The position numbers and the translations under genes were made by a program. DNA of 64,000 nt from Winogradskyella sediminis. GTDB taxonomy: Bacteria; Bacteroidota; Bacteroidia; Flavobacteriales; Flavobacteriaceae. Shown here piece by piece: positions 52,702 to 63,178 of this stretch. How positions within the stretch are numbered: position 1 is the first letter of the stretch; each line of letters opens with the position of its first letter. The notes beneath the pieces were generated by a model. The model saw only the letters and a program-made list of their open reading frames with translations. It searched no databases and had not been told where the DNA came from. The DNA is taken from contig NZ_QUNH01000001.1 of assembly GCF_003387355.1 (NCBI RefSeq), forward strand, positions 444,023 through 508,022, written 5' to 3'.

Positions 52702-52727
52702 TGTATTGAATTTATATAATTTATCTG

Positions 52728-54713
52728 TTATTGTTTATCATTATCCACGATACCTTCTAAACTCATAAAATCTAAGCAAGATGCCTTTACTTTATAAACC
52801 GAAGTCGTATTGTACGTTTGTGCTACATGCGACCGAAATTCACTTCTATCATCAAAATAAAGTGTATAATTAATGGCAGAGAGTGCTAAATGAGGATTCT
52901 CGTTAGTGATATAAGTTTTGAGAATTTCACTAGATTTATTATCTGTACTATTAGCGTAAATTGTCGCTGCGATATTAATTAAAACAGGTGCATAAGCATC
53001 CTTTAAATAAGGCTTTATTTGCTCCAAAACTTCTGTACTTAAGTCATTCCTTAAATGATATAAACCTAGAGATGCCCAATATCTAATAATTTCATTTTCA
53101 TTTTTTAGATATTTCAAAAATTGAAACGCATCGTCTTCCACACCAACTAAATTAGCAACTTCAAAGATATTTTTTAAGTCAAATTGTTCTTCGTCGATCC
53201 TAAACTGATATGGTGTACTATTTCTAGAAATTTCTCCTAATTCGAATTCTGGTAAAAAATGAACATCCCTTTCCTTTAGAATTTCAGTTTTAAGACGCGC
53301 TCGCATAGTTTTTAAAATCTCTTGATGTGCTTCAGAATCAACTAAATTAAATGCTTCCCATGTATCATTTTTTAGGTCATATAAAACTTCAGGAGGTTTA
53401 TTCTTAAACATACTATTTTGAAATTCATTCAATTTACCGTTATCATAATCTTCTCGCATGTGTTGGGTAATCTCTCCAATATCTATGTAATGTATGTATT
53501 TTACCTCTGGAAAAAAGGGCATAAAATTTCTTGAGTATAAGTACCTACCATCCGTAATGGTACGCGTCATATCTAATCCATTATCTGCTCTATCCGTAGA
53601 AAGGTAAGTGTATTCCTTTTTAGGTTTTGGTTGCTCTCCTAAAAAAGGACGCCCTTTCATATAATTTGGAATTTCAATTCCTGTGATTTGCAACAATGTC
53701 GGTGCTAAGTCTTCAAAATCAATGATATCATCCGTTACAATGCCACCTGTTCCCCAAGGTGACAAATGCTTGTATTTTTCGGGAAACCAAATAATAAAAG
53801 GCACTCTATAACCTAAACCAATACCGTTTGTTTTACCCCTAGGGATACCTTCGCCATGGTCCGCAAATATAAAAACTATGGTATCATCCATGAGATTATC
53901 TTCGTGAAGTCGGTGAAGAATATTCCCCATTTTAAGGTCAGTTAGTTTTATGGAATTATAAACCCTCGCCACTTGTTTTCGCATAGCATCCGTATCGCGA
54001 TATATTGGTGGCATTTCAAAAGCCTTATCTGAAATAACATGTTTTGTATGAAATCTATTTAATGCTTCTGGTTTTAACGGAATTAATTTTGTGTTTTTAG
54101 GTAAATCTTCATCAGAATTGTTAGTGGCTTTTTGCTTAGGTAACAAATATTGAATTACATTTTTTTCGTACCATTCGTAAGGCATACTCATAGTACGTGA
54201 TTGGTGCGAATCTGGAATATTAAAAACCGAAAAAAACGGTTGATCATTCTTGCGGTTCCACCATCCGGCTTGATTAGAACTTTCGTGCCATGTCTCTTTT
54301 GTAAATTGATTAACATTAGCAATATTATAATCCGTTTTACTATTGTTGGTTACATAATAACCATTGTCCTTTAAATATTTAGGAAACCCCTTAATTTCTT
54401 CTGGAATTGGGAAATTACTTCTATGGTTACCACTTCCCATTTTATAAGTGGGTACACCTGTAATTATAGCACTACGACTAGGAGAACAAACGGTACCCTT
54501 AGAAAATGCATTTTCAAATCTAACTCCTTGGCTAGCCATAAAATCCATAACCGGTGTTTCGGCGTTTTCATTGCCATAACAACCAATAAATTGTGGAGAT
54601 GTATCTTCTATGGTTATCCATAAAATATTTGGTTGGTCTTGTGCTGAAACGTTAGTCACAAAACCTATATATACAAACAATTGAAAAACACGTCTGATTA
54701 CTTTGAACATCAT
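52728..54713 (-). CDS. Formylglycine-dependent sulfatase with C-terminal repeat domain
   Basis: A 661-residue exported sulfatase of the S1 type. The modified-cysteine motif CSPSR is at 76-80 (AFSKGTVCSPSRSA), with metal ligands in WITIEDTSPQFIG at the start and FIFADHGEGIPRGK further on. After about residue 510 there is a helical tail of HEAT-like repeats (LGLYHLRNDLSTEVLEQIKP) not found in the smaller sulfatase next door. It starts at an ATG overlapping the stop of the upstream sulfatase by 1 bp. Confidence 0.9.
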   Translation of the reverse strand: MMFKVIRRVFQLFVYIGFVTNVSAQDQPNILWITIEDTSPQFIGCYGNENAETPVMDFMASQGVRFENAFSKGTVCSPSRSAIITGVPTYKMGSGNHRSNFPIPEEIKGFPKYLKDNGYYVTNNSKTDYNIANVNQFTKETWHESSNQAGWWNRKNDQPFFSVFNIPDSHQSRTMSMPYEWYEKNVIQYLLPKQKATNNSDEDLPKNTKLIPLKPEALNRFHTKHVISDKAFEMPPIYRDTDAMRKQVARVYNSIKLTDLKMGNILHRLHEDNLMDDTIVFIFADHGEGIPRGKTNGIGLGYRVPFIIWFPEKYKHLSPWGTGGIVTDDIIDFEDLAPTLLQITGIEIPNYMKGRPFLGEQPKPKKEYTYLSTDRADNGLDMTRTITDGRYLYSRNFMPFFPEVKYIHYIDIGEITQHMREDYDNGKLNEFQNSMFKNKPPEVLYDLKNDTWEAFNLVDSEAHQEILKTMRARLKTEILKERDVHFLPEFELGEISRNSTPYQFRIDEEQFDLKNIFEVANLVGVEDDAFQFLKYLKNENEIIRYWASLGLYHLRNDLSTEVLEQIKPYLKDAYAPVLINIAATIYANSTDNKSSEILKTYITNENPHLALSAINYTLYFDDRSEFRSHVAQTYNTTSVYKVKASCLDFMSLEGIVDNDKQ

Positions 54714-56221
54714 TATTTCAATATTTTTTCTAATTGTTTTTCCATTTGCTTCACTATTTTAGGAAATGCTTTGTAAACATTGTTAGTTTCCGATGGGTCT
54801 TCATCGAGATTAAATAGCTGTACTTCTTCTCGAAATCCCGGATCCACAAATTTTTGAGCTATCCAGCGTGGTACCTCAGCCTCTTTTGGCTTTATGTATT
54901 TCCATTTCCCCATTCTTAAACCAAATGTATAGGCTTCTTCGAGTAAAAACTCACGTCCTTTTTCAGATTTACCTAACCAAGCTTCTAAATAATTTTCACT
55001 ATCTGGTGCCGCTCCTTTTTCTACCTTTTGATTGACCAGTTTTGCTAAAGAACGATACAAGTCTACTTGAGACAATAATGCATCACTTGTGCCTGGTTTC
55101 ACCTCATTTGGCCAATGTACAATGGTTGGCATTCTTGTACCAGCTTCGTAAACTGAATACTTAGCTCCTCTAAACTCACCTCCTGGTTGGTGTTCACCAA
55201 CTAATTCCCGAGCATAGTCTAAATAACCATCATCTAAAATAGGACCATTATCACTTGTAAAAATGATTAAGGTATTTTCTAAGAGATTCGCTGTTTTTAA
55301 TTGTTCTGTAATCTGACCCACACACCAATCCATCTGAGCAATAACATCTCCTCTAGGTCCCATAGTGCTACTTTCAACAAACTTAATATTGGCCACTCTT
55401 GGTTGATGAATATCATGCAAGGAAAAGTATAAGAAGAAAGGATGATCTTCATTCTCTTGAATAAAATCAGTGGCTTTATTTGACAATACAAAAGGAATTT
55501 CTTCGTCCACCCAAAGTGCATCTTCACCACCTTTCATATACCCTATTCGGCTAATTCCATTGATAATGGCACCTTGATGATAAGGGTCTGTATGCATTTT
55601 TAATAATTCAGGATGCTGAAATCCCCAAGGATATCCATCTATTCTGGTACCATAACTTACAGAAATAGGATCTTCTGGATTTAAACCAACCACCTCTTGA
55701 TTTTCTAAAAACACACAAGGCACTCTATCTCCTGTGGCAGGAATTAAAAAACTATAGTCGAACCCTAGTTCTTCTGGACCTAATGGTACTTTTTTATTCC
55801 AATCAATTTTTCCTCTTCCTAAACCCAAATGCCATTTCCCGACAACACCAGTTTTATAACCTGCTTTCTGTAACATGCCTGGCAAAGTCTCCTTGTTTGG
55901 ATCAATAATTAATGGTGCGTCTCCCTCTAAGATTGCTGCATTATTTCTAAAGGCGTAACTGCCTGTTAAAAGCGAATAACGAGATGGTGTACATGTTGCC
56001 GATGAACTATGCGCATCTGTAAAGTTTAAACCATTTTTAGCAAGCGCATCTACATGAGGTGTTTTAACGCCAACAGCACCATTAACTCCAATGTCACCAT
56101 ATCCCAAATCATCAACATAAATAACAACAATGTTTGGTTTTTGCTGTTGTGCAAAAACCAAACTATTAACGACTAGAAAAAGCGTCAAAATTATTTGTTT
56201 ATATATTGATTTAAAAACCAT
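54713..56221 (-). CDS. Formylglycine-dependent arylsulfatase-like sulfatase
   Basis: A 502-residue periplasmic sulfatase with signal peptide (ending VFAQ). The metal ligands VDDLGYGD (D37/D38), the CTPSR motif (C77) in SSATCTPSRYSLLTG, and GVVGKWHLG and FTSDNGP are all present and intact. It should remove sulfate esters from sugars once the cysteine is matured by a formylglycine-generating enzyme; no such maturase gene is in the window. It precedes the other sulfatase by a 1-bp overlap. Confidence 0.92.
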   Translation of the reverse strand: MVFKSIYKQIILTLFLVVNSLVFAQQQKPNIVVIYVDDLGYGDIGVNGAVGVKTPHVDALAKNGLNFTDAHSSSATCTPSRYSLLTGSYAFRNNAAILEGDAPLIIDPNKETLPGMLQKAGYKTGVVGKWHLGLGRGKIDWNKKVPLGPEELGFDYSFLIPATGDRVPCVFLENQEVVGLNPEDPISVSYGTRIDGYPWGFQHPELLKMHTDPYHQGAIINGISRIGYMKGGEDALWVDEEIPFVLSNKATDFIQENEDHPFFLYFSLHDIHQPRVANIKFVESSTMGPRGDVIAQMDWCVGQITEQLKTANLLENTLIIFTSDNGPILDDGYLDYARELVGEHQPGGEFRGAKYSVYEAGTRMPTIVHWPNEVKPGTSDALLSQVDLYRSLAKLVNQKVEKGAAPDSENYLEAWLGKSEKGREFLLEEAYTFGLRMGKWKYIKPKEAEVPRWIAQKFVDPGFREEVQLFNLDEDPSETNNVYKAFPKIVKQMEKQLEKILK

Positions 56222-56236
56222 AGTTTTTCTATTGAT

Positions 56237-59200
56237 TTAAAGTGAAACCTCTACTAATTTTGAATGAATATGTGCTGGAATATGAAACAAATTGGCTTCT
56301 GTAACTTTTGTAAAAGCGTCTATTGCTGCTTTATGATTACCCAATCCTAATTGCCCAAGTCCAATGAGGTAATTACAGTGAATTTTATTGAGATCGTTTA
56401 AGTCTTCTTCCCATATTAATAAATCTGGTAATGAGATTGCAAAATAATCAAGCTTTACTTCATCATTCATATGTGTTTCTCCATAATTCAACAAGTTATT
56501 AAAACGCACATTTGCTTCGTCAGTTTTATCTAATTTTTGAAGCGCCAATCCTTGATAGAATATTTTATCTGGTTGCTGATCGTTATAAAAAATAGCTGGA
56601 CTTGGATCGCTTAAGCCTTCTGATGCTTTCTCAAAATAAGCATTAGCTTCTGCTTCATTTTCTAATCCTTTATAAGCACATCCTAACCAATAATCGATAT
56701 CATTTTCTACGGTTCCAAGTAGTTTTCCTTCACCCAAATTATGAGGATACACTTTTGCTTCGTTTAATAAATCGATAGCGTTTTGATAATTTTTAAGGTT
56801 AATTTCATTCTTTGCCAATTCAATTTGACATGTTAAATACTGAAACGGTACTTTACCTTCACCACCTTCCCAAGGATGGAATTGGCGGTTCTGGATCAGA
56901 TTCTTAGCCGTTTGAAAATCACCTTTTAAATTATATAAACTCACACGTTCTAAATACAAATCATCTCTAGAGTTTGTTTGCTCTAAGTGCTTTTCTAAAA
57001 GTGCTAAGCGCTCATCAACCGATACATTAATTTTTTTATAAAATTGATCTAATTCCATTAACAATCGTGCATCAGAATTATCTAAAGCAAAAGCACGCTC
57101 TAAATGTTGCTTTGCTAATTCCTTTTGATTCGCTTTATTGAAATACAGTAAGGCTAAATTACGATGTGTTATTGCAAACGAATCATCTAATTTTACAGAA
57201 GTTTCCCAGCATTCTTGAGCCTCTGTATATTGTCTAGAAGCATACCAGAAATTCCCTAAATAGTAAAAAGCTTTTGAATCTGAAGGATTGATTTTACACG
57301 CTGCTTGTAGTGCTAAAACTTCTTCTATCTTATTAGGAAAGCAATAGTCTTCTGGCATCGCTGCTGCTTTTTCAAAGCATGCTAAAGCATTAGCATTATC
57401 TCCATTTTGATTGTAATACCAACCCATAAAATAGTAAACCATTGGGTAAACTGATTCTTTATTTGTTGTATGAACTTTAAGCAAGGCAATAGCTTCTTCG
57501 TACTGACCTGCCATAGCATAATCTAATGAGAATTCAATATAGTTATGTGCATAGCCTCTTAATAAGTTCTCAAATTCAGCTAAATGTTCTGGATTATTAG
57601 AGATGACATAACGTTCGTATAAAACACCAAAATTAAATTTATCGATTTCTAAAGATGCATGAATTAAATTCTTTGCCGCTTCTATTCTACCTAACTTTCT
57701 AAGGATAATTACCTTTAAATGTCTTGCTTTGTGGTTATGCCAATTCTTTATTAACGCTCTATCTACAAGATCTAAAGCTTTATCTAAATCTCCTCTAAAA
57801 CAATCTATTTGAGCTAAGTTAAAATAGCCTGCATCTTGCCATTGTGCATTCCAACAAGCCTTGAAAAAACTAGCATAAGCTTCTTCCTTTTTTCCCAAGA
57901 AATTTAAAGCCACTCCTTTATTAAAATAGGGCTCACCATCATAAGGATTTGGATTGTGGTTTGTTAAAGTATCTATTGCTGTATCAAAATATGAAACCGC
58001 TTTTTCAAGTTGTCCTTTCCTAAGAAATAAAAGTCCCATAGCGTTATTACAACGCACATCTTTTGGCGCTCTTCGTAGGGCTTCTTCGTAATAATCCATT
58101 GGATTAAAAGTAGCGTGTCTGTATTGCTCTAAATGCAATCCTTGTAAAAATAGAGCCTCAACAGTTTCTATTTCACTAGGTGCTTTTGCAGCTTTTGCTG
58201 GCTCAGGAATATCAATAGACAAGTCTTTATCTGGTGTCCAAGACACTAATACATTACCACCTTTGTCTAATACTGAAATTGTTAAATCTTCAAATTGATA
58301 CCCTTCAATTGCAACGGCTTTTTCAAAACCGTTTTCTGGCGAAAGTTGAACAATCTCTTCAAACAGCGTTACATCTTTGCCTTTCAAGATAATTTTACTG
58401 TCGTTATATTCAGCAGTAACATGCACTTTTATTAAGGCTTTACCTTCTATAATTTCGAGATTAACTAGTGCTTCTTTTGTAGCATTTTTAACCATGCCAA
58501 CATTGTAATATGGCATAAAATATTGCTTAAAACTTTTCTCTTCGTAAGGATGCATCCATGTAAAATCTGGCTGATTATCCGTGTAAACACCACACATTAA
58601 CTCTATATAAGGGCCGTCTTCGTCAGTTAAGTTTCTATCCCAAGCTCTACCAAAATCACCATTTCCCCAAGTCCATTGCTTTTTTCCTGGAGATACATTA
58701 TGATCTGCAATATGCAACAAACCACCTTTCGTATCGTTTTCATAACCTCCCACAAAATCGTATTTTGAAGTTATGGCCATATAACTTGTTGGCACAGGAA
58801 TGTTCTTATAATTAGAAATATCAGTTCCTGGAGCGTAATCTACCTTATAATACTCTCCTTTAGCAATTGGAAATTCAGAAACATCGCGTTTTCCATGATC
58901 AAAAACCGCATTAACATCTGGTGGAAATACCGATTGGTAATGGTCATTTACCGCTACTGCCGGATTTGCCCACCATAAAAATGTTTGAGGATGCGGAGTT
59001 CTATTATATAATTGTGCCTTTATTTCTAAATAAGCTTTATCTGGATGCAATGTAAAACCAGCCATACCTTTAGTACGGAACATACGTTCTAACTCACTAA
59101 CCCAAATTGTTTTACTTCCATCTTCATTATCCTCGATATAGAAGTCTGTTGGGTCGTACGTACTAGGTCTATGGTGCTGTGGCCAGTTGAATTCGATTCC

Positions 59201-59539
59201 ACCAGAAATCCAAGGTCCCGTTAAACCTACTAATGCAGGTTTAATAACGTGGTTATGATACACAAAATGACGTTCTCTAATTTTATCGTAAGCCATTTGA
59301 ATTCTTCCTCCTAAGGCAGGCAAAACCATGATTTTTATATAATCATTTTCAATAAAGATGGCATCCCATTCTTTATCTACTTTGGTATCACTAATTTTTT
59401 CGATTACTGGATTTGGGTATACCGCACCACTACTTGCTTGATACACACGTTTTTCTAAAAAAACAGGGTATTTTTCAGGTGTTCCAACTTCATATGTAGG
59501 TATAATCACCTTTTCTTTCCAAGCTTTTACAACTCTCAT
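56237..59539 (-). CDS. DUF5107-TPR protein, cytoplasmic
   Basis: An 1100-residue protein with no signal peptide. The N-terminal half (about 1-350) is DUF5107-like, a large beta-rich fold resembling galactose-mutarotase-type carbohydrate domains (VLPALGGRIQMAYDK, SGGIEFNWPQHHRPST, FLWWANPAVAVND). The C-terminal half (about 460-1100) contains more than ten TPR-like repeats. A catalytic or sugar-sensing role in handling imported sugars is plausible, but the activity is not known to me. It belongs to the sulfatase/GH2 operon. Confidence 0.8.
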   Translation of the reverse strand: MRVVKAWKEKVIIPTYEVGTPEKYPVFLEKRVYQASSGAVYPNPVIEKISDTKVDKEWDAIFIENDYIKIMVLPALGGRIQMAYDKIRERHFVYHNHVIKPALVGLTGPWISGGIEFNWPQHHRPSTYDPTDFYIEDNEDGSKTIWVSELERMFRTKGMAGFTLHPDKAYLEIKAQLYNRTPHPQTFLWWANPAVAVNDHYQSVFPPDVNAVFDHGKRDVSEFPIAKGEYYKVDYAPGTDISNYKNIPVPTSYMAITSKYDFVGGYENDTKGGLLHIADHNVSPGKKQWTWGNGDFGRAWDRNLTDEDGPYIELMCGVYTDNQPDFTWMHPYEEKSFKQYFMPYYNVGMVKNATKEALVNLEIIEGKALIKVHVTAEYNDSKIILKGKDVTLFEEIVQLSPENGFEKAVAIEGYQFEDLTISVLDKGGNVLVSWTPDKDLSIDIPEPAKAAKAPSEIETVEALFLQGLHLEQYRHATFNPMDYYEEALRRAPKDVRCNNAMGLLFLRKGQLEKAVSYFDTAIDTLTNHNPNPYDGEPYFNKGVALNFLGKKEEAYASFFKACWNAQWQDAGYFNLAQIDCFRGDLDKALDLVDRALIKNWHNHKARHLKVIILRKLGRIEAAKNLIHASLEIDKFNFGVLYERYVISNNPEHLAEFENLLRGYAHNYIEFSLDYAMAGQYEEAIALLKVHTTNKESVYPMVYYFMGWYYNQNGDNANALACFEKAAAMPEDYCFPNKIEEVLALQAACKINPSDSKAFYYLGNFWYASRQYTEAQECWETSVKLDDSFAITHRNLALLYFNKANQKELAKQHLERAFALDNSDARLLMELDQFYKKINVSVDERLALLEKHLEQTNSRDDLYLERVSLYNLKGDFQTAKNLIQNRQFHPWEGGEGKVPFQYLTCQIELAKNEINLKNYQNAIDLLNEAKVYPHNLGEGKLLGTVENDIDYWLGCAYKGLENEAEANAYFEKASEGLSDPSPAIFYNDQQPDKIFYQGLALQKLDKTDEANVRFNNLLNYGETHMNDEVKLDYFAISLPDLLIWEEDLNDLNKIHCNYLIGLGQLGLGNHKAAIDAFTKVTEANLFHIPAHIHSKLVEVSL

Positions 59540-59575
59540 ATCTATAATACTTTTAATCTACGATATTGCAGATGG

Positions 59576-62422
59576 TTATTTATAATTTAATAGGTCTTTA
59601 ATTTTATTAACTGGTACTTCTGTTTGAGGGCTAAAATTTTCACTAGCCATATAAGTTTTTAAGCTGTGTAATAGTTGTTTTGCTTCAAGTCGATTATCTA
59701 GATTGGTGTGCAAATCAATTCCAGACATAATTAATTTGCCTTTACCCACTTTAGCTTCAAATATTAAGGCTGTTTTTCTATTCTTAAACCAATCATCTAT
59801 AACTCTTACAATAGGATTTAATCCTTCTGGTAAATCATCTAGTATTATGGCATTAGAATGACTCATAGCATCCCACCATTGCCAGTTAGAATGAAATTCG
59901 GTAGGAAATTCTGAAAGTGCAGGATGTTCTGGATCACAGAGAATACCTAAAGTATGTGGTTTTTGTTCTTTGGTCCATGAGGTATTCCAAAAGATACTAG
60001 AAAACCCTACTGCAATATCACCTCCTTTATCTGCCGTTATATCTCCTTTGTCTACATTTAAGAGGAGATGACCTCCATTAATGAGATAGTCTATGGAAGC
60101 ATTATCCAATTTACTCACAACTCTCAATTCGTTTTCATTAGAAATAGGCTCTACTTTGGATGGGTATACCCAAAAATCCCAAGTGTTTTTATAATTCTCT
60201 AATGAAACAGAAAGTGTTAATTTTTCAGCTTTTTTAATTGCGGATAAGCTTTGTTCTATGGTGCCTAATGCTAGACCATTCCCTAATTTAATATCCTGTG
60301 TGTTAAATGTACCACTAGCAAAAATGGTTTGATCTGATTTGGTTATCTCCCATTTCGGAATTACATTTTTTAAACTTGTTTCTCCAAAATGCGCAACTTC
60401 TGTGGACACGTGTAATGTATCTGTATTTAAGAACACGCGTTTTTTAAATCGTGCTAACGGTACGGTTGAATTAGAAAATGAACTATATTCTTCTGGAGAT
60501 ACATAACCTTTTTCGTCCCAAAACGCATCTAATACACCAACTAACGCGGTTCCTTGACCTGAGAAATCATGTAAATCTAGGAGTTGAAAACCAGCCATAC
60601 CCTTGGTTCGTAATGCCGCCTCAATATCAGCTTTATAACATAGGGCCTGCAATTTACCCGATGCTAACAGAAAACTATCTGCTAATTTCTCCATTCCATT
60701 TTCCTGTAGTGTTTCTTTAAAAATCTCAAAATTCTTCGGCTTTAAAACACCTGTATATTTAGACATTTCCTTAAAATTTGGATACACGCACCATTGGCCA
60801 ATTTCATGACTTACATATGGCATTGGAGTACTGTTTATGATAGAACTATAATCAAATTCCGTTTGTGGTGGTTTGGCATTAATAATACTATTAAGATTCT
60901 GGTTCCATCCTTGTATTCGTGGTTTGCTATTATTGTAAAAATCGAGATTATCAATAAATGGCCAACCTGCCGCACCTGTATAAACTCTTCTATCATCTAC
61001 TGCTTTAAAGTGAGCCACAAAATCTTTTAAATAAGCCTTATGATTTTCGCCGCTAGGCTCATTGCCATAAGCCATCATTACGAATGAAGGGTGATTTCCG
61101 TAGGCATCAATAATGTCTTGTGCTTCTTTGTATAACCAACGGTCAATTGGTTGCCCATCTCCAATGGTGGTCCAAGCTGAAGCTTCAACCTGTAAATACA
61201 CACCTGCCTTATCTGCAGCCACAAAAGCAGCTTTAGGTGGACACCATGAATGAAAACGCATATGATTTAACCCATGCTCCTTTATAATTTTAAATATGCG
61301 ATCCCAAGAATCGACATCTGTAGGCGGATAACCGGTTAGTGGAAAAATGGCGCATTCTAAGGTACCTCGTAAAAAAACAGGTCTATCGTTTAAGGTAAAA
61401 ATGGTCCCGTCTGCTTTAAAATTACGCATCCCAAAATCCACACGCTTTGTATCTACACCAGCATCGGTCTCTAAGGTGAGCTTCATTTCATAAACATTAG
61501 GATTAAATTCGTCCCAAAGCTTAGCATCTTTACCCATGTTATAGTTAACTATGAATTCTTGAGTTTCACCTATCTGAATCGCTTCTGTATATTCAGCTAC
61601 GAGTTGATGGTTTTCGCCTTTTAATTTTGCCTGAAGCGTTAATTGTCCTTGTATATTTTCCTCAGCATCATTATTAATCTTAATGACTGCTTTCACCGTA
61701 TGATCTGAAATGTTAGGATATAACTTGACGTCTTCAATGGTAACTTTCGCTTTAGCCGACAGCCTTATGTCTCCAATAAAACCATTCCAATTGGTTTGTG
61801 TATTATCTGAAATGCTATGCGCATCTAAACCAACATCGATATCATTAACACTATTATCCACTCGAATGGTTAAGGTGTGTTCACCAGCTTTTAATTTATC
61901 TTCTATAAGATATCGGTGTGCTGTTCCTAAACTATTTTGCCTTCCTATTTTTTTACCATCGACCCAAACTGTAGATTCCCAATGCACGCGCTCTAAGTAC
62001 AGTTCTAACTGTTTATGAGCCCAGGATTCCGGAATTTGTATTGTTTTCTGATACCAAGCAGCTCCGACATAATGCTTATTAGGCGTTAGCCAAAACGGTA
62101 CTTTTACATTGTCTTTTTCCCTATATTTTTTCATTTTAGGGTCTTTGTACCATAAGCTATCATTCCACATATTACCCGTCCAATTAGTACTGACAGTTAT
62201 ATCATTCCCCTTCCCGTTTTCAGCCATGGAACCTGGTAACTCAATTGTTTCTTGAAATTTATGATTGAACCATTTTTCGTCTTCACCAAGATCTAATGCG
62301 TCCATTTTAAAACTCCATTGGCCAGACAGGTCTATGCTTTGCTTCACTTCATTTTTACATGCAAATAATGTAAAGATGAGTGCGCATACATAAAGTCGCT
62401 TTATAGGATTAGGAGTTATCAT
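59576..62422 (-). CDS. GH2-like glycoside hydrolase, lipoprotein (paralogue)
   Basis: A 948-residue lipoprotein (lipobox LFAC, Cys 22) with the same domain order as the GH2-like gene at 49867. The acid/base candidate is E455 (MAYGNEPSGE) and the nucleophile candidate is E540 (PYVSHEIGQWCVYP). The common blocks FLRGTLECAIFPLTGYPPT and HMRFHSWCPPKAAF identify a distinctive sub-group. An extra segment near residues 80-110 (WTGNMWNDSLWYKDPKMKK) is missing from the other copy, which may change substrate access. Confidence 0.85.
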   Translation of the reverse strand: MITPNPIKRLYVCALIFTLFACKNEVKQSIDLSGQWSFKMDALDLGEDEKWFNHKFQETIELPGSMAENGKGNDITVSTNWTGNMWNDSLWYKDPKMKKYREKDNVKVPFWLTPNKHYVGAAWYQKTIQIPESWAHKQLELYLERVHWESTVWVDGKKIGRQNSLGTAHRYLIEDKLKAGEHTLTIRVDNSVNDIDVGLDAHSISDNTQTNWNGFIGDIRLSAKAKVTIEDVKLYPNISDHTVKAVIKINNDAEENIQGQLTLQAKLKGENHQLVAEYTEAIQIGETQEFIVNYNMGKDAKLWDEFNPNVYEMKLTLETDAGVDTKRVDFGMRNFKADGTIFTLNDRPVFLRGTLECAIFPLTGYPPTDVDSWDRIFKIIKEHGLNHMRFHSWCPPKAAFVAADKAGVYLQVEASAWTTIGDGQPIDRWLYKEAQDIIDAYGNHPSFVMMAYGNEPSGENHKAYLKDFVAHFKAVDDRRVYTGAAGWPFIDNLDFYNNSKPRIQGWNQNLNSIINAKPPQTEFDYSSIINSTPMPYVSHEIGQWCVYPNFKEMSKYTGVLKPKNFEIFKETLQENGMEKLADSFLLASGKLQALCYKADIEAALRTKGMAGFQLLDLHDFSGQGTALVGVLDAFWDEKGYVSPEEYSSFSNSTVPLARFKKRVFLNTDTLHVSTEVAHFGETSLKNVIPKWEITKSDQTIFASGTFNTQDIKLGNGLALGTIEQSLSAIKKAEKLTLSVSLENYKNTWDFWVYPSKVEPISNENELRVVSKLDNASIDYLINGGHLLLNVDKGDITADKGGDIAVGFSSIFWNTSWTKEQKPHTLGILCDPEHPALSEFPTEFHSNWQWWDAMSHSNAIILDDLPEGLNPIVRVIDDWFKNRKTALIFEAKVGKGKLIMSGIDLHTNLDNRLEAKQLLHSLKTYMASENFSPQTEVPVNKIKDLLNYK

Positions 62423-62436
62423 TAAAATTGTAATAG

Positions 62437-63168
62437 TTAGTCTTTAGATGTTGTAATGAAATATTCTGAAATAGCATCTGCCACAAACTGATGGCCTTTC
62501 TGATTGATATGATTATTTTGAGACATATACCCTTGCAGCGTCTCAGTCTCTGCAAGTTTTTTGAATATGGCATAGCTATCCACCAAGCCAACGTTGTAGG
62601 TTTTAGCCAGCGCTCTTATTTGTTCGCTATGTTTTGCTAGCTCTGCATCAGCAGATAAAATATCTTCTTTTAAATCTGGTGTTGGCGTTAATAGAATAAC
62701 TTTTGTACCGTATTCCAAAGCCTCTTCAATCATTTGAGACCAGGCTTTTTTAGCACGTTCTAAACCTATACTTCTGTCATTTAATGCATAATCAATGAAC
62801 AGTACATCGGGTTTGTAAATAAGAACGTCTTCTTTAAAGCGCTTTGCACCTTGTTCGGCTTGTTCTCCACCTATTGAAGTCGTAATCGTGTTTACTACTG
62901 AATAGGGATAAAAATCATTCACTTTTTTGAGTGTACGATATGGGTAAGAATCAGTACGATCTACCACACCTCTTGTCGTATAACCCGTAGGAACAGAATG
63001 TCCATGAAATACTAAGTTTACTGTTCTGTTATTTGGCCATTTAACTTTTAACTCTTTTTTTAAACTATCTAAGTAATGATTAGAAGCATTATTTTCTTGA
63101 GCTATGCTTAGGTTAAGACCAAATAGAATAGCCAAAATCGGTAATATGATATGTGTTTTTAAATTCAT
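62437..63168 (-). CDS. SGNH-fold hydrolase with altered catalytic dyad
   Basis: A 243-residue exported protein (signal peptide MNLKTHIILPILAILFGLNL). SGNH blocks are visible: nucleophile region VFHGHSVPTGY (block I), SIGGEQAEQG (block II Gly), DYALNDRS (block III Asn) and SQNNHINQKGH (block V His, H220). The Asp normally three residues before that His is Gln (Q217). The protein may be a sugar esterase acting with a Ser-His dyad. It lies in the sulfatase operon between a sugar transporter and the GH2-like gene. Confidence 0.8.
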   Translation of the reverse strand: MNLKTHIILPILAILFGLNLSIAQENNASNHYLDSLKKELKVKWPNNRTVNLVFHGHSVPTGYTTRGVVDRTDSYPYRTLKKVNDFYPYSVVNTITTSIGGEQAEQGAKRFKEDVLIYKPDVLFIDYALNDRSIGLERAKKAWSQMIEEALEYGTKVILLTPTPDLKEDILSADAELAKHSEQIRALAKTYNVGLVDSYAIFKKLAETETLQGYMSQNNHINQKGHQFVADAISEYFITTSKD

Positions 63169-63178
63169 ATTTATAGTA

